Positions 1 to 6,985 of a stretch of 27,779 bases of DNA are shown in pieces (positions within the stretch are counted from its first letter, which is position 1; each line of letters starts with the position of its first letter). Both the position numbers and the translations under genes were made by a program. Source of the stretch: Pollutiaquabacter sp046052345 (GTDB taxonomy: Bacteria > Bacteroidota > Bacteroidia > AKYH767-A > 2013-40CM-41-45); assembly GCA_046052345.1 (NCBI GenBank), contig JBJOMN010000047.1:1-27779 (forward strand), given 5' to 3'. Below the pieces are notes generated by a model, which did no database searches, was not told the DNA's origin, and saw nothing but the letters and a program-made list of their open reading frames with translations.

Positions 1-254
1 CAATAGCAATAGGAGGTAGTCTCTTCCTTCGGGACGAGCAGGTGCTGTCCGCCTTGCTCCAGGAGTTCATCAATCGAGGTGTTCGAAAGGCCGGGCAGAT
101 CCGCGAGGGCGCTTTTGATCAAGGCGCAGAATGCTGTTCGTGCCTGGGGATACATGAATTCCAGGTGAGCAATTCCCCGGCCGTCAGACAGCGTCCTGAA
201 CATCCCCGGAGGATCGATGTCGTAGAGGTGTTTGCTGTACCCGCGGCGATTCAT
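1..254 (-). CDS. possible partial hypothetical protein, runs off left edge
   Basis: On the minus strand a frame reads from an ATG at 254 to the window edge without a stop, giving a partial product that begins MNRRGYSKHLYDIDPPGMF. The frame stays open upstream to about 475, so the true start could be earlier at a non-ATG codon; an AGGAGG lies about 20 nt upstream of the ATG. The residue composition (mixed charged and hydrophobic, no low complexity) looks more protein-like than the competing plus-strand frame at 42-317, which is rich in Arg and Cys. I do not recognise a family or any motif. Its location beyond the 3' end of a tRNA gene would suit an accessory or integrated segment, but nothing here shows an integrase. 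It could be non-coding. Confidence 0.35.
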   Translation of the reverse strand, partial: MNRRGYSKHLYDIDPPGMFRTLSDGRGIAHLEFMYPQARTAFCALIKSALADLPGLSNTSIDELLEQGGQHLLVPKEETTSYCY

Positions 255-618
255 CCCTTGAAGATCAGCATCGCTCCTCCTAGACGCAAGAGAAATCGTC
301 ACTGTCTTATCATATAGGGTTGCCTTGCCTTCTTGAAAGGCTCCCGGCAGCCTTTCCGGCGCGTCTGGAAGGGGTTTGAAGGACCGAAGAGCCGGTCGCG
401 CGGCAACAGCCGATCCGTTATATTTGTGAGGCAGGCAGGCGGACTCCGGATTAATTCTGATGACCAAGTACGTTAGCACGGTTTGAACACCCTAGAGCGC
501 CCATAAATGCAGCCAAAAGGTTCCCGGATTCGGCGGGAGCACCAACAAAAAACGAGAGAGAAAAACAGCTTAAAAACGAGGGGTGCCCTGAAAAATCTGA
601 CCGCTGTTCTGACCGCTC
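255..618. other. intergenic stretch between possible left-edge gene and tRNA-Asp
   Basis: About 360 bp with no convincing gene. The minus-strand frame of the left-edge ORF remains open to roughly 475 but has no ATG. A 12-bp tandem duplication sits at 596-619, directly beyond the tRNA terminator. I looked for a second copy of the tRNA-Asp 3' end that would mark an attachment site and saw none within this stretch. Confidence 0.5.
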
Positions 619-619
619 T
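596..619. repeat. 12-bp tandem direct repeat
   Basis: Two adjacent copies, TCTGACCGCTGT and TCTGACCGCTCT, differ at one position. They lie immediately 3' of the tRNA-Asp terminator, where recombinase arm-type sites are sometimes found, but two copies alone do not establish a function. Confidence 0.6.
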
Positions 620-658
620 AAAAAGCCAAAGCCCTGAAAGTCAATGACTTCAGGGCTT
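619..658 (-). terminator. Rho-independent terminator of tRNA-Asp
   Basis: Read on the minus strand, AAGCCCTGAA pairs perfectly with TTCAGGGCTT (629-638 with 649-658). The stem extends inward through GTCA/TGAC with one bulged base. A T-rich tail (TGGCTTTTTAG) follows. It begins only 3 nt after the encoded CCA end, as expected for a monocistronic tRNA transcript. Confidence 0.8.
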
Positions 659-661
659 ATT

Positions 662-738
662 TGGCGGTCCGGACGGGACTCGAACCCGCGACCCCATGCG
701 TGACAGGCATGTATTCTAACCAGCTGAACTACCGAACC
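662..738 (-). tRNA. tRNA-Asp (anticodon GTC)
   Basis: The minus strand folds as a complete cloverleaf. The 5' acceptor strand GGTTCGG pairs with CCGGACC, with one T-G wobble, and the discriminator is G. The T arm carries GGTTCGAGTCC. The anticodon loop CTGTCAC contains GTC, which reads Asp codons. The 3' CCA is encoded (662-664). The gene is flanked by its own consensus promoter at 754-784 and a terminator at 619-658, so it is transcribed alone. An open reading frame overlaps it on the same strand (451-873) but is an artefact. Confidence 0.97.
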
Positions 739-753
739 GTATTCGTTGGGTTG

Positions 754-784
754 CAAAAATAGCCTTTTTGGTAAAAACTGCAAA
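754..784 (-). promoter_or_regulatory. Bacteroidota-type promoter of tRNA-Asp
   Basis: On the minus strand TTTG (781-784) is followed by exactly 19 nt and then TATTTTTG (754-761). This matches the primary sigma consensus described for Bacteroides and Flavobacterium, TTTG-N19-TAnnTTTG. The -7 element ends 15 nt before the mature tRNA 5' end, which leaves room for a short leader. It is the best promoter match in the window. Confidence 0.82.
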
Positions 785-941
785 TAGGTTTTTAAAAAAA
801 TCCGCCCCCGATTCCGTATCCTCTTACTTCGGTTTTCAATGACCTGAGTAAAGGGTTCAGGTGCAGGCCTCAATCCATATTAAAACAACAACGGCCGCAC
901 TTTCGCGCAGCCGTTGAAGGGTTGATTGGTCCACTATTACT

Positions 942-3900
942 TTATTCGGCAACGACGATCCTGAGATCATCCACCGATCCGTTACGCATTACGCGGACCA
1001 GATAGAGACCGGAGGTCAGTCCTGCCTTGTCGAAGCTTAACTCCATCGTGAAGTCACCCATGCCGTCGTGTGTCATCTCCTGGAAGATCACGCGCTGGCC
1101 GGTCAGACTGTACACCTCCACAGATGCCTTGCCGGCCTCCGTCATGTTGTAGCTGACAGTCAGACGGTCGGAGGTGGGGTTCGGGAACGCGTTCGGACGC
1201 TTCAGCGAAGACTCGTCACGGTTCACGATGGAACGGACAACGGCAGTCTGAGGACAGACGATGTAGGTGCTTTGCTGTACACCGCCGAACCAGCTGTTGT
1301 TGACAGCTTCCAAGGCGTCGTTCAGGTTGTTCAGGTAGGTCTTGGAACCTCCGCAGCCGATCGCATTGTTGGCCGCGTTATACAACTGCTGTACCGTCCA
1401 GCCGATGAAAGGTCCGGTGGTGATCACTGCGTCCTTGAGCGGGATGCCGGAAACCGAGAAGGCCGGATCGTACAGGTCGAAGGTGATGTTCAGGTTCAAT
1501 GCCACCAGGTTGCCGGCAAAGGTGTTACCGTATTGGTTAGCCAGAGGGTTGACCAAAGTACCGTTGTTCAGCTTACGCACGGTTCCGCCGGTGGGCAGGA
1601 AGTTGCGAACAGCCACCGCCGAGGTCAGGCGGATGTAGGCTCCGCAATCGCCGATCTGAAGACCGTTCGGGTAAGCTGCGGCGAAGTTCGCGGAGAGGTA
1701 GCCGCCGACATAGGCAGCGGTTGCGTTACCCCACGCGCCACGGTTGTAGGTGCGGTACGCGCCGCAAACGCCGGTGGTCAGCGTCACGCTGCCGGTGCGG
1801 GTACATCCGTTTGCGTCGGTGACAGTAACCGTATAAGTGCCGGCGCCAAGGCCGCTGATGGCTGAACTGGTCTGGCCGTTCGACCACAGGTACGTGTAAG
1901 GAGACGTGCCGCCGCTTACACTTGCTGATGCCGAGCCGTCCGTCGCTCCGGTAGCACTGGGATTCGTGCTCGACATCGTCACCGTAATCGCCGTAGGCTG
2001 CGTAATGGTGATGCTCGTCGTTCCGGTACATCCGCGCGAATCGGTCACCGTGAAGGTGTAGGTGCCTGCCGTACGGGTGAAACTTCCGGTGCCCGTGTAA
2101 GGCGAAGTGCCGCCGCCGGCAACCACCGTCACCGTCGTACTGCCGCCGTTACACAGTATCGTTCCTGCCGATGCGGTTACAGTGACGGGCTCAGGGGAGG
2201 TAAGGGTGATGCTGGTGGTGGAGGTACAACCTCTTGCATCCGTGACCGTGAAGGTATAGGTGCCGGCCGTACGGGTAAAGCTTCCTGTACCCGTGTAAGG
2301 CGTCGTGCCCCCAGTTGCCGTGACCGTGACGGTGGTCGATCCGCCGAAGCAGGCGATCGTGCCGGAGCTGGAGTTGGCGACAAGGACAGAAGGCTGGGTG
2401 ATGGTCACACTGGCAGAGGCAGAACATCCTGCAGCATCGGTCGCGACTACGGAGTAGCTGCCGGCTGCAAGACCGGAAGCCGTAGCGGTGGTGGCGCCGT
2501 TCGACCACAGGTAGCTGACACTGCCGTTCGCACCGGATGCGGTGGCTGTTGCGCTGCCGTTGCTGTTGCCGTTACAGGATACGTTTACGACCGATCCGAT
2601 GGACACTGAAAGTATGCAGTTCGGATTGGTAAGCGTCTTGGAACCGGAGGTCGTACAGCCGTTGGCATCGGTGACCGTCACGGTGTAGGTGCCTGCACTT
2701 AGGCCGGACAAGGAGGAGGTGGTTCCTCCGTTGGACCACAAGTAGGAGTAAGGGGTGGTTCCACCGCTGACCGAAGCTGATACCGTTCCGTTGGTTCCGC
2801 CTACCGTCGTCGGGTTAGTACCGGTAACGTTCACGGACAAGGCAGCAGGTTGCGTAACAGTGATCGAGGTGGTCGAGGTGCATCCGTTGGCATCCGAAAC
2901 CGTGAAGGTGTAGGTGCCGGCCGTACGTGTGAAGCTGCCGGTTCCCGTGTAAGGTGTCGTGCCGCCGGAAGCGCTGACAGTGACGGTGGTGGATCCGCCG
3001 TTACACTGTATCGAGCCGGCTGAAGAACTTGCGACAAGCTGAGCCGGCTGGGTGACCGTGATGCTGGTCGTGGCCGTACAGCTGCGGGAATCGGAGACGG
3101 TGAAGGTATAGGTGCCGGCCGTACGGGTGAAGCTGCCGGTTCCGGTATAGGGCGATGTTCCGCCACTGGCCGTGACAGTGACCGTAGTAGAACCGCCGAA
3201 GCAGGCGATGGATCCCGAGGAGGAATTGGCCGTCAGCGCTGCAGGCTGCGTAATCGTCGTGGAGGCAGAAGCGGTGCAACCTGCTCCGTCGGTGATCACT
3301 ACGCTGTAGGTGCCGGCGACAAGTCCGGAAGCGGTAGCCGTGGTGGCACCGTTCGACCAGAGATAGCTGACTCCTCCGTTGGCGCCGCTGGCCGATGCCG
3401 TAGCGCTGCCGTTGCTGCCGCCGTTACAGGAGACGTTGGTGACAGAGCCGATGGAGGCAGTCAATGTACAATTCGGGTTAACGAGCGTCTTGGAACCGGA
3501 GGTGGTACAGCCATTCGCGTCGGTGACAGTCACCGTGTAGGTGCCTGCAGAGAGGCCCGAAAGCGAGGAGGTGGTGCCTCCGTTGGACCACGAATAGGAG
3601 TACGGGGTGGTGCCGCCGCTTACGGAAGCTGATACCGTTCCGTTGGTTCCGCCTACCGTCGTCGGGTTGGTACCGGTAACGTTTACGGACAACGCAGCCG
3701 GCTGCGTCACGGTCACCGAGGTGGTAGACGTACATCCGTTGGCATCCGAAACCGTGAAGGTGTACGTGCCGGCCGTACGGGTGAAGCTGCCCGTTCCTGT
3801 GTAAGGTGTCGTTCCGCCGGTGGCGCTGACGCTCACCGTGGTGGATCCGCCGTTACACTGGATCGAGCCGGCAGAAGAACTTGCGACCAGCTGAGCGGGT

Positions 3901-6677
3901 TGCGTGACGGTTACGGAAGCGGTCGTTGAACATCCGTTGGCATCCGATACCGTGAAGGTGTAAGAGCCTGCAGTACGTGTGAAGCTGCCCGTACCCGTAT
4001 ACGGTGAGGTGCCGCCGCTGGCGGTCACGGTGACCGTCGTTGAACCGCCGAAGCAGGAGATGCTGCCTGATGAAGCGTTTGCCGAAAGGGCTGAAGGCTG
4101 CGTGACGGTGCCGGAGGCCGACGCCGAGCATCCGGCTGCATCCGTGATTACCACGCTGTATGTTCCGGCAGCGAGTCCTGATGCGGTAGCAGTGGTAGCG
4201 CCGTTCGACCAGAGGTAGGTCACGCTGCCGATGGCACCGCTGGCGGATGCCGTCGCACTGCCGTTGCTTCCGCCGTTACAAGAGACGTTGGTGATGGAAC
4301 CGACAGATGCTGAAATGGTGCAGGTAGGATCAGTCAGCGTCGTGCTGCCCGAAGAGGTGCAGCCGTTCGCGTCGGTGACCGTCACAGAATAGGTACCTGC
4401 GTTCAAGCCGGACGCTGTCGCTGTGGTGGCGCCGTTCGACCAGAGGTAGGAGTAGGGAGAAGTGCCTCCCGACGGGGTCGCAGTGGCTGAGCCGTTGCTG
4501 CCTCCGACGGTCGTCGGATTAGATCCGGATACGGAGACAGATAGCGCCGCTGGCTGGGAGACGGAAGCCGAGGCGGTAGCGGTACAACCGTTGGCGTCCG
4601 TTACCGTGTAGCTGTAGGTTCCTGCACCGACGTTGAAATCGCCGGTTCCTGTGTAAGGGGCGGTGCCGCCGGTTGCACTTACGCTGAGCGTCGTTGTCCC
4701 ACCGTTACAGGAAATGGTTCCTGCACTTGCAGATGCGCTCAGAGCGGCAGGTTCACTGATGGTTACTGATGTGGTCGTCGAACATCCGTTCGCATCCGTG
4801 ACCGTGAAGGTGTAGGAACCTGCGGTACGCGTGAAGCTGCCCGTGCCGGTATACGGAGAGGTGCCGCCGCTGGCGGATACGGTGACAGTCGTAGAGCCGC
4901 CGAAGCAGGAAATAGCGCCCGCGGAGGAAGAAGCTGATAAGGCCGAAGGTTCGGTGACCGTGCAGCTGGCGGAGGTAGAACATCCGTTTGCATCAGTAAC
5001 CGTGTAACTCAGGTTGCCTGCGCCGGAGGAGAAGCTGCCGGTACCTGTGTAAGGAGCGGTACCGCCGGTCGCAGCTACGACTACAGTGGTCGTCCCGCCG
5101 TTACAGAGTATCGAACCGGGTGTGGCAGTGGCGGAAAGTGCCGAAGGTTCGGAAAGGGTGCCACTGGCAACGGCCGAGCAACCGTTCGCATCAGTTACCG
5201 TGTAACTGTAGGAGCCTGCGGATGCGGTGAAACTGCCGGTGCCTGAATAGGGAGCGGTTCCTCCGGAGGCGCTGACGGTGACAGTGGTGCTGCCGCCGTT
5301 ACAGGCGATGGCGCCCGGCGTTGCAGTTGCCGAAAGTACCGCGGGTTCGGAAATCGTTCCGGATGCGACTCCGGTGCAACCGTTGGCATCGGTCACCGTG
5401 TAGCTGTAAGATCCCGCAGAGGCCGTGAAACTGCCGGTACCGGAATAGGGCGTCGTGCCACCGGTAGCGGAAACGGTCACCGTCGTGCTGCCGCCGTTAC
5501 AAGCGATCGTGCCCGGTGAAGCGGAGGCGGATGGTGAATTAATGGTGAGCGAAAGCACCTCGGTGACGCATCCGTTCAACGATGAATAGGTGCCGGACTG
5601 GGTATAGGTCTGGCCGTTCACGCTCCAGGTGTAAGAGCTGCACGCCGAAGCGTTCGTGGTATTGTTCGAAGAAGGCGTAATGGTAAGTACCAGCGAGTCG
5701 GTATTACAGCCGCTTGTGGATACATAGGTGCCGCTTTGGGTGTAAGTGGTGCCGTTCGCACTCCACGTGTACGAGTCACATTGACTGATCGTGGTCAAGC
5801 TGGACGTTCGTGCTGAACCGCTGCCGACAACGGTGGAGGAGGAGGCGGTACAGGAGCCGCTGGTGACCGTCACGCTGTAGGTGCCTGCGGACAAACCGGT
5901 AAGGCTTTGCGTCGTAGCCCCGTTGCTCCAGAGGTATGTGTAGGTGGTTCCGCCGGTCGGTGTGACCGTGGCGGTTCCGTTCTGGTCGCCGGTGCAGGAT
6001 ACTGCGGTGGAAGAGGCAGTGGCCGACAGGTTGCACGCCGCAGGGATCGCCACCGTATTGGGAGGAGTGATGAGTGTGCGGTTGCCCACAGTGGCATTGA
6101 AGTTCGTTACCGAAGTGGAAGTGCCGACATAGGCTACAAATCCGCTGGTGGTCACCCATGCCAATCCCAAAAGCTGTCCCGCTACGAAGTTGGTGTTGGT
6201 GATGGTGAGACGGAATTTTCCGACGCTGACCGTCGAGCCGGCTGCAATCGGGCAATTGGGAGTCGCGGTGGAGTTTCCGTATACGTTCGTGGCGTGCGTC
6301 ACCTGCATCAGCCGCGAAGTGGTGGTGTAGGAAACGTTATAGCTCGTTCCCAGCGTGGCGTAGAAAGCGGAAAGGCTCGGGTCAGCAGAACCCGCAACGT
6401 AACCAAAGGTGAAGGTATTGGTTCCTGCCGGCACGATACCTGCGGCGTGCGTGATCCGGATCGGCGATGCCGCCGCCAGATACAAGACCTCTCCGGCCGT
6501 ACTGGTGTTGGCAAGGTCGACTTGGAACTCCAGATAGTTGGATCCGGCCGTTACGTTGCTGATGGCCATGCTGCCGGTGGCTGTGCCAAACGATTGACCT
6601 GGTCGGATCAGGATCGCAAATGCAAGCAGGCACAGTGTCAGGAATGCGCGTACGCGAGACGTGTAATTGAAATTCAT
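942..6677 (-). CDS. giant SprB-type repeat surface protein with T9SS sorting domain
   Basis: 1911 residues. A signal peptide (about 1-27) is followed by an exported N-terminal domain (about 29-215) and one SprB-like module (215-285). Next come two Cys-Ser-Tyr modules (about 291-380, motif CDSYTW...TYTQSGTY) and 18 tandem SprB-like modules (about 381-1637), most with a [DN]xxGC motif and ending SEP, TQP or similar. A non-repetitive region (about 1638-1820, with CGAYIRL) has the look of a domain common before sorting signals in large Bacteroidota adhesins. A type A T9SS domain closes it (PNAFPNPTSDRLTVSY ... GLYLVRV). SprB-family proteins are surface filaments or adhesins, involved in gliding in some species; adhesion is inferred here. 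The start is the ATG directly preceding the signal peptide. It has its own 265-bp upstream region and is probably monocistronic. Internal antisense ORFs are products of the repeats. Confidence 0.93.
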   Translation of the reverse strand: MNFNYTSRVRAFLTLCLLAFAILIRPGQSFGTATGSMAISNVTAGSNYLEFQVDLANTSTAGEVLYLAAASPIRITHAAGIVPAGTNTFTFGYVAGSADPSLSAFYATLGTSYNVSYTTTSRLMQVTHATNVYGNSTATPNCPIAAGSTVSVGKFRLTITNTNFVAGQLLGLAWVTTSGFVAYVGTSTSVTNFNATVGNRTLITPPNTVAIPAACNLSATASSTAVSCTGDQNGTATVTPTGGTTYTYLWSNGATTQSLTGLSAGTYSVTVTSGSCTASSSTVVGSGSARTSSLTTISQCDSYTWSANGTTYTQSGTYVSTSGCNTDSLVLTITPSSNNTTNASACSSYTWSVNGQTYTQSGTYSSLNGCVTEVLSLTINSPSASASPGTIACNGGSTTVTVSATGGTTPYSGTGSFTASAGSYSYTVTDANGCTGVASGTISEPAVLSATATPGAIACNGGSTTVTVSASGGTAPYSGTGSFTASAGSYSYTVTDANGCSAVASGTLSEPSALSATATPGSILCNGGTTTVVVAATGGTAPYTGTGSFSSGAGNLSYTVTDANGCSTSASCTVTEPSALSASSSAGAISCFGGSTTVTVSASGGTSPYTGTGSFTRTAGSYTFTVTDANGCSTTTSVTISEPAALSASASAGTISCNGGTTTLSVSATGGTAPYTGTGDFNVGAGTYSYTVTDANGCTATASASVSQPAALSVSVSGSNPTTVGGSNGSATATPSGGTSPYSYLWSNGATTATASGLNAGTYSVTVTDANGCTSSGSTTLTDPTCTISASVGSITNVSCNGGSNGSATASASGAIGSVTYLWSNGATTATASGLAAGTYSVVITDAAGCSASASGTVTQPSALSANASSGSISCFGGSTTVTVTASGGTSPYTGTGSFTRTAGSYTFTVSDANGCSTTASVTVTQPAQLVASSSAGSIQCNGGSTTVSVSATGGTTPYTGTGSFTRTAGTYTFTVSDANGCTSTTSVTVTQPAALSVNVTGTNPTTVGGTNGTVSASVSGGTTPYSYSWSNGGTTSSLSGLSAGTYTVTVTDANGCTTSGSKTLVNPNCTLTASIGSVTNVSCNGGSNGSATASASGANGGVSYLWSNGATTATASGLVAGTYSVVITDGAGCTASASTTITQPAALTANSSSGSIACFGGSTTVTVTASGGTSPYTGTGSFTRTAGTYTFTVSDSRSCTATTSITVTQPAQLVASSSAGSIQCNGGSTTVTVSASGGTTPYTGTGSFTRTAGTYTFTVSDANGCTSTTSITVTQPAALSVNVTGTNPTTVGGTNGTVSASVSGGTTPYSYLWSNGGTTSSLSGLSAGTYTVTVTDANGCTTSGSKTLTNPNCILSVSIGSVVNVSCNGNSNGSATATASGANGSVSYLWSNGATTATASGLAAGSYSVVATDAAGCSASASVTITQPSVLVANSSSGTIACFGGSTTVTVTATGGTTPYTGTGSFTRTAGTYTFTVTDARGCTSTTSITLTSPEPVTVTASAGTILCNGGSTTVTVVAGGGTSPYTGTGSFTRTAGTYTFTVTDSRGCTGTTSITITQPTAITVTMSSTNPSATGATDGSASASVSGGTSPYTYLWSNGQTSSAISGLGAGTYTVTVTDANGCTRTGSVTLTTGVCGAYRTYNRGAWGNATAAYVGGYLSANFAAAYPNGLQIGDCGAYIRLTSAVAVRNFLPTGGTVRKLNNGTLVNPLANQYGNTFAGNLVALNLNITFDLYDPAFSVSGIPLKDAVITTGPFIGWTVQQLYNAANNAIGCGGSKTYLNNLNDALEAVNNSWFGGVQQSTYIVCPQTAVVRSIVNRDESSLKRPNAFPNPTSDRLTVSYNMTEAGKASVEVYSLTGQRVIFQEMTHDGMGDFTMELSFDKAGLTSGLYLVRVMRNGSVDDLRIVVAE
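1767..4943 (-). repeat. 852-bp higher-order coding repeat, 3 full copies plus a truncated fourth
   Basis: Inside the giant adhesin gene, modules follow the order A (66 aa), A (66), B (75), C (77). Together they form a 284-residue, 852-bp super-unit. Copies occupy about 4092-4943, 3240-4091 and 2388-3239, with A-A-B only at 1767-2387. The landmark GTCGTCGG falls at 4510, 3658 and 2806, exactly 852 bp apart each time. A 44-bp segment is identical between 3625-3668 and 2773-2816. Three more A modules precede the array (about 4944-5537). Confidence 0.9.
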
Positions 6678-6680
6678 GGT

Positions 6681-6695
6681 GGTTAGGTTAGGTTA
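6681..6695 (-). repeat. (GGTTA)x3 microsatellite next to the adhesin start codon
   Basis: Three perfect copies of GGTTA on the plus strand (TAACC on the sense strand) end 3 nt before the adhesin ATG, in the place where a ribosome-binding region would lie. A change in copy number would shift spacing to upstream elements by 5 nt. Three copies are too few to claim contingency behaviour. Confidence 0.6.
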
Positions 6696-6826
6696 ATGAT
6701 GTCGCTGCATAGAAGCCGCGATATACTAATATAACACGTAAAAAGCCCGATTGGAAGCGGCCTTCGGATAAAATTCCAACAATGATCCTCCATTTTGGTG
6801 AACAGCACATTTTTCTTGGTAACCGT

Positions 6827-6860
6827 AAAAAAGCCCTGAAAGCCGCTGTTTTCGGGCTTT
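6827..6860 (-). terminator. Rho-independent terminator, second in tandem
   Basis: On the minus strand AAAGCCC (complement of 6854-6860) pairs with GGGCTTT (complement of 6830-6836). An inner GAAA/TTTC pairing is offset by one bulge, and a run of six T follows. It lies about 125 bp downstream of the multicopper oxidase stop, behind the stronger terminator at 6935-6968, so it may act as a backup. It separates oxidase transcription from the adhesin gene. Confidence 0.6.
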
Positions 6861-6934
6861 ACCAAGCGTCGTTTTCGGTTCACCCCTGGTTTAATGCTAT
6901 CGGCCTATGAAATCGGCAGGGAGGGTTTGTGTGT

Positions 6935-6968
6935 AAAAAAAAACAGCCGCCCGGTAAGGCGGCTGTTT
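6935..6968 (-). terminator. Rho-independent terminator of the multicopper oxidase gene
   Basis: A perfect 11-bp stem, AAACAGCCGCC with GGCGGCTGTTT (6941-6951 with 6958-6968), encloses a 6-nt loop. On the minus strand it runs into nine T. It starts 17 bp after the oxidase stop codon. Confidence 0.9.
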
Positions 6969-6985
6969 GAGGTTTCTTGAAACGA

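Larger units (their letters stand above)
6678..6985. other. intergenic region between adhesin and multicopper oxidase genes
   Basis: This 308-bp stretch holds two minus-strand terminators (6827-6860 and 6935-6968) and the upstream region of the adhesin gene. I found no TAnnTTTG element on the minus strand here. The AT-rich part around 6720-6740 is the most likely place for the adhesin promoter. No small gene was seen. Confidence 0.6.

Noticed and set aside
42..317. 91-residue plus-strand ORF at the left edge
   Set aside because: Arg/Cys-rich composition. The opposite strand gives a more protein-like frame over the same bases.
451..873. 140-residue minus-strand ORF
   Set aside because: It runs through the tRNA-Asp gene, its promoter and its terminator.
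1068..1865. 265-residue plus-strand ORF inside the adhesin gene (and others such as 5907-6686)
   Set aside because: Antisense to a well-supported repeat gene. Translation lacks domains and the openness follows from the repetitive codon pattern.
942..6677. Regularly spaced repeats that could suggest a CRISPR array
   Set aside because: The repeats are in-frame protein modules of 66-77 codons with no short identical direct repeats separated by unique spacers.
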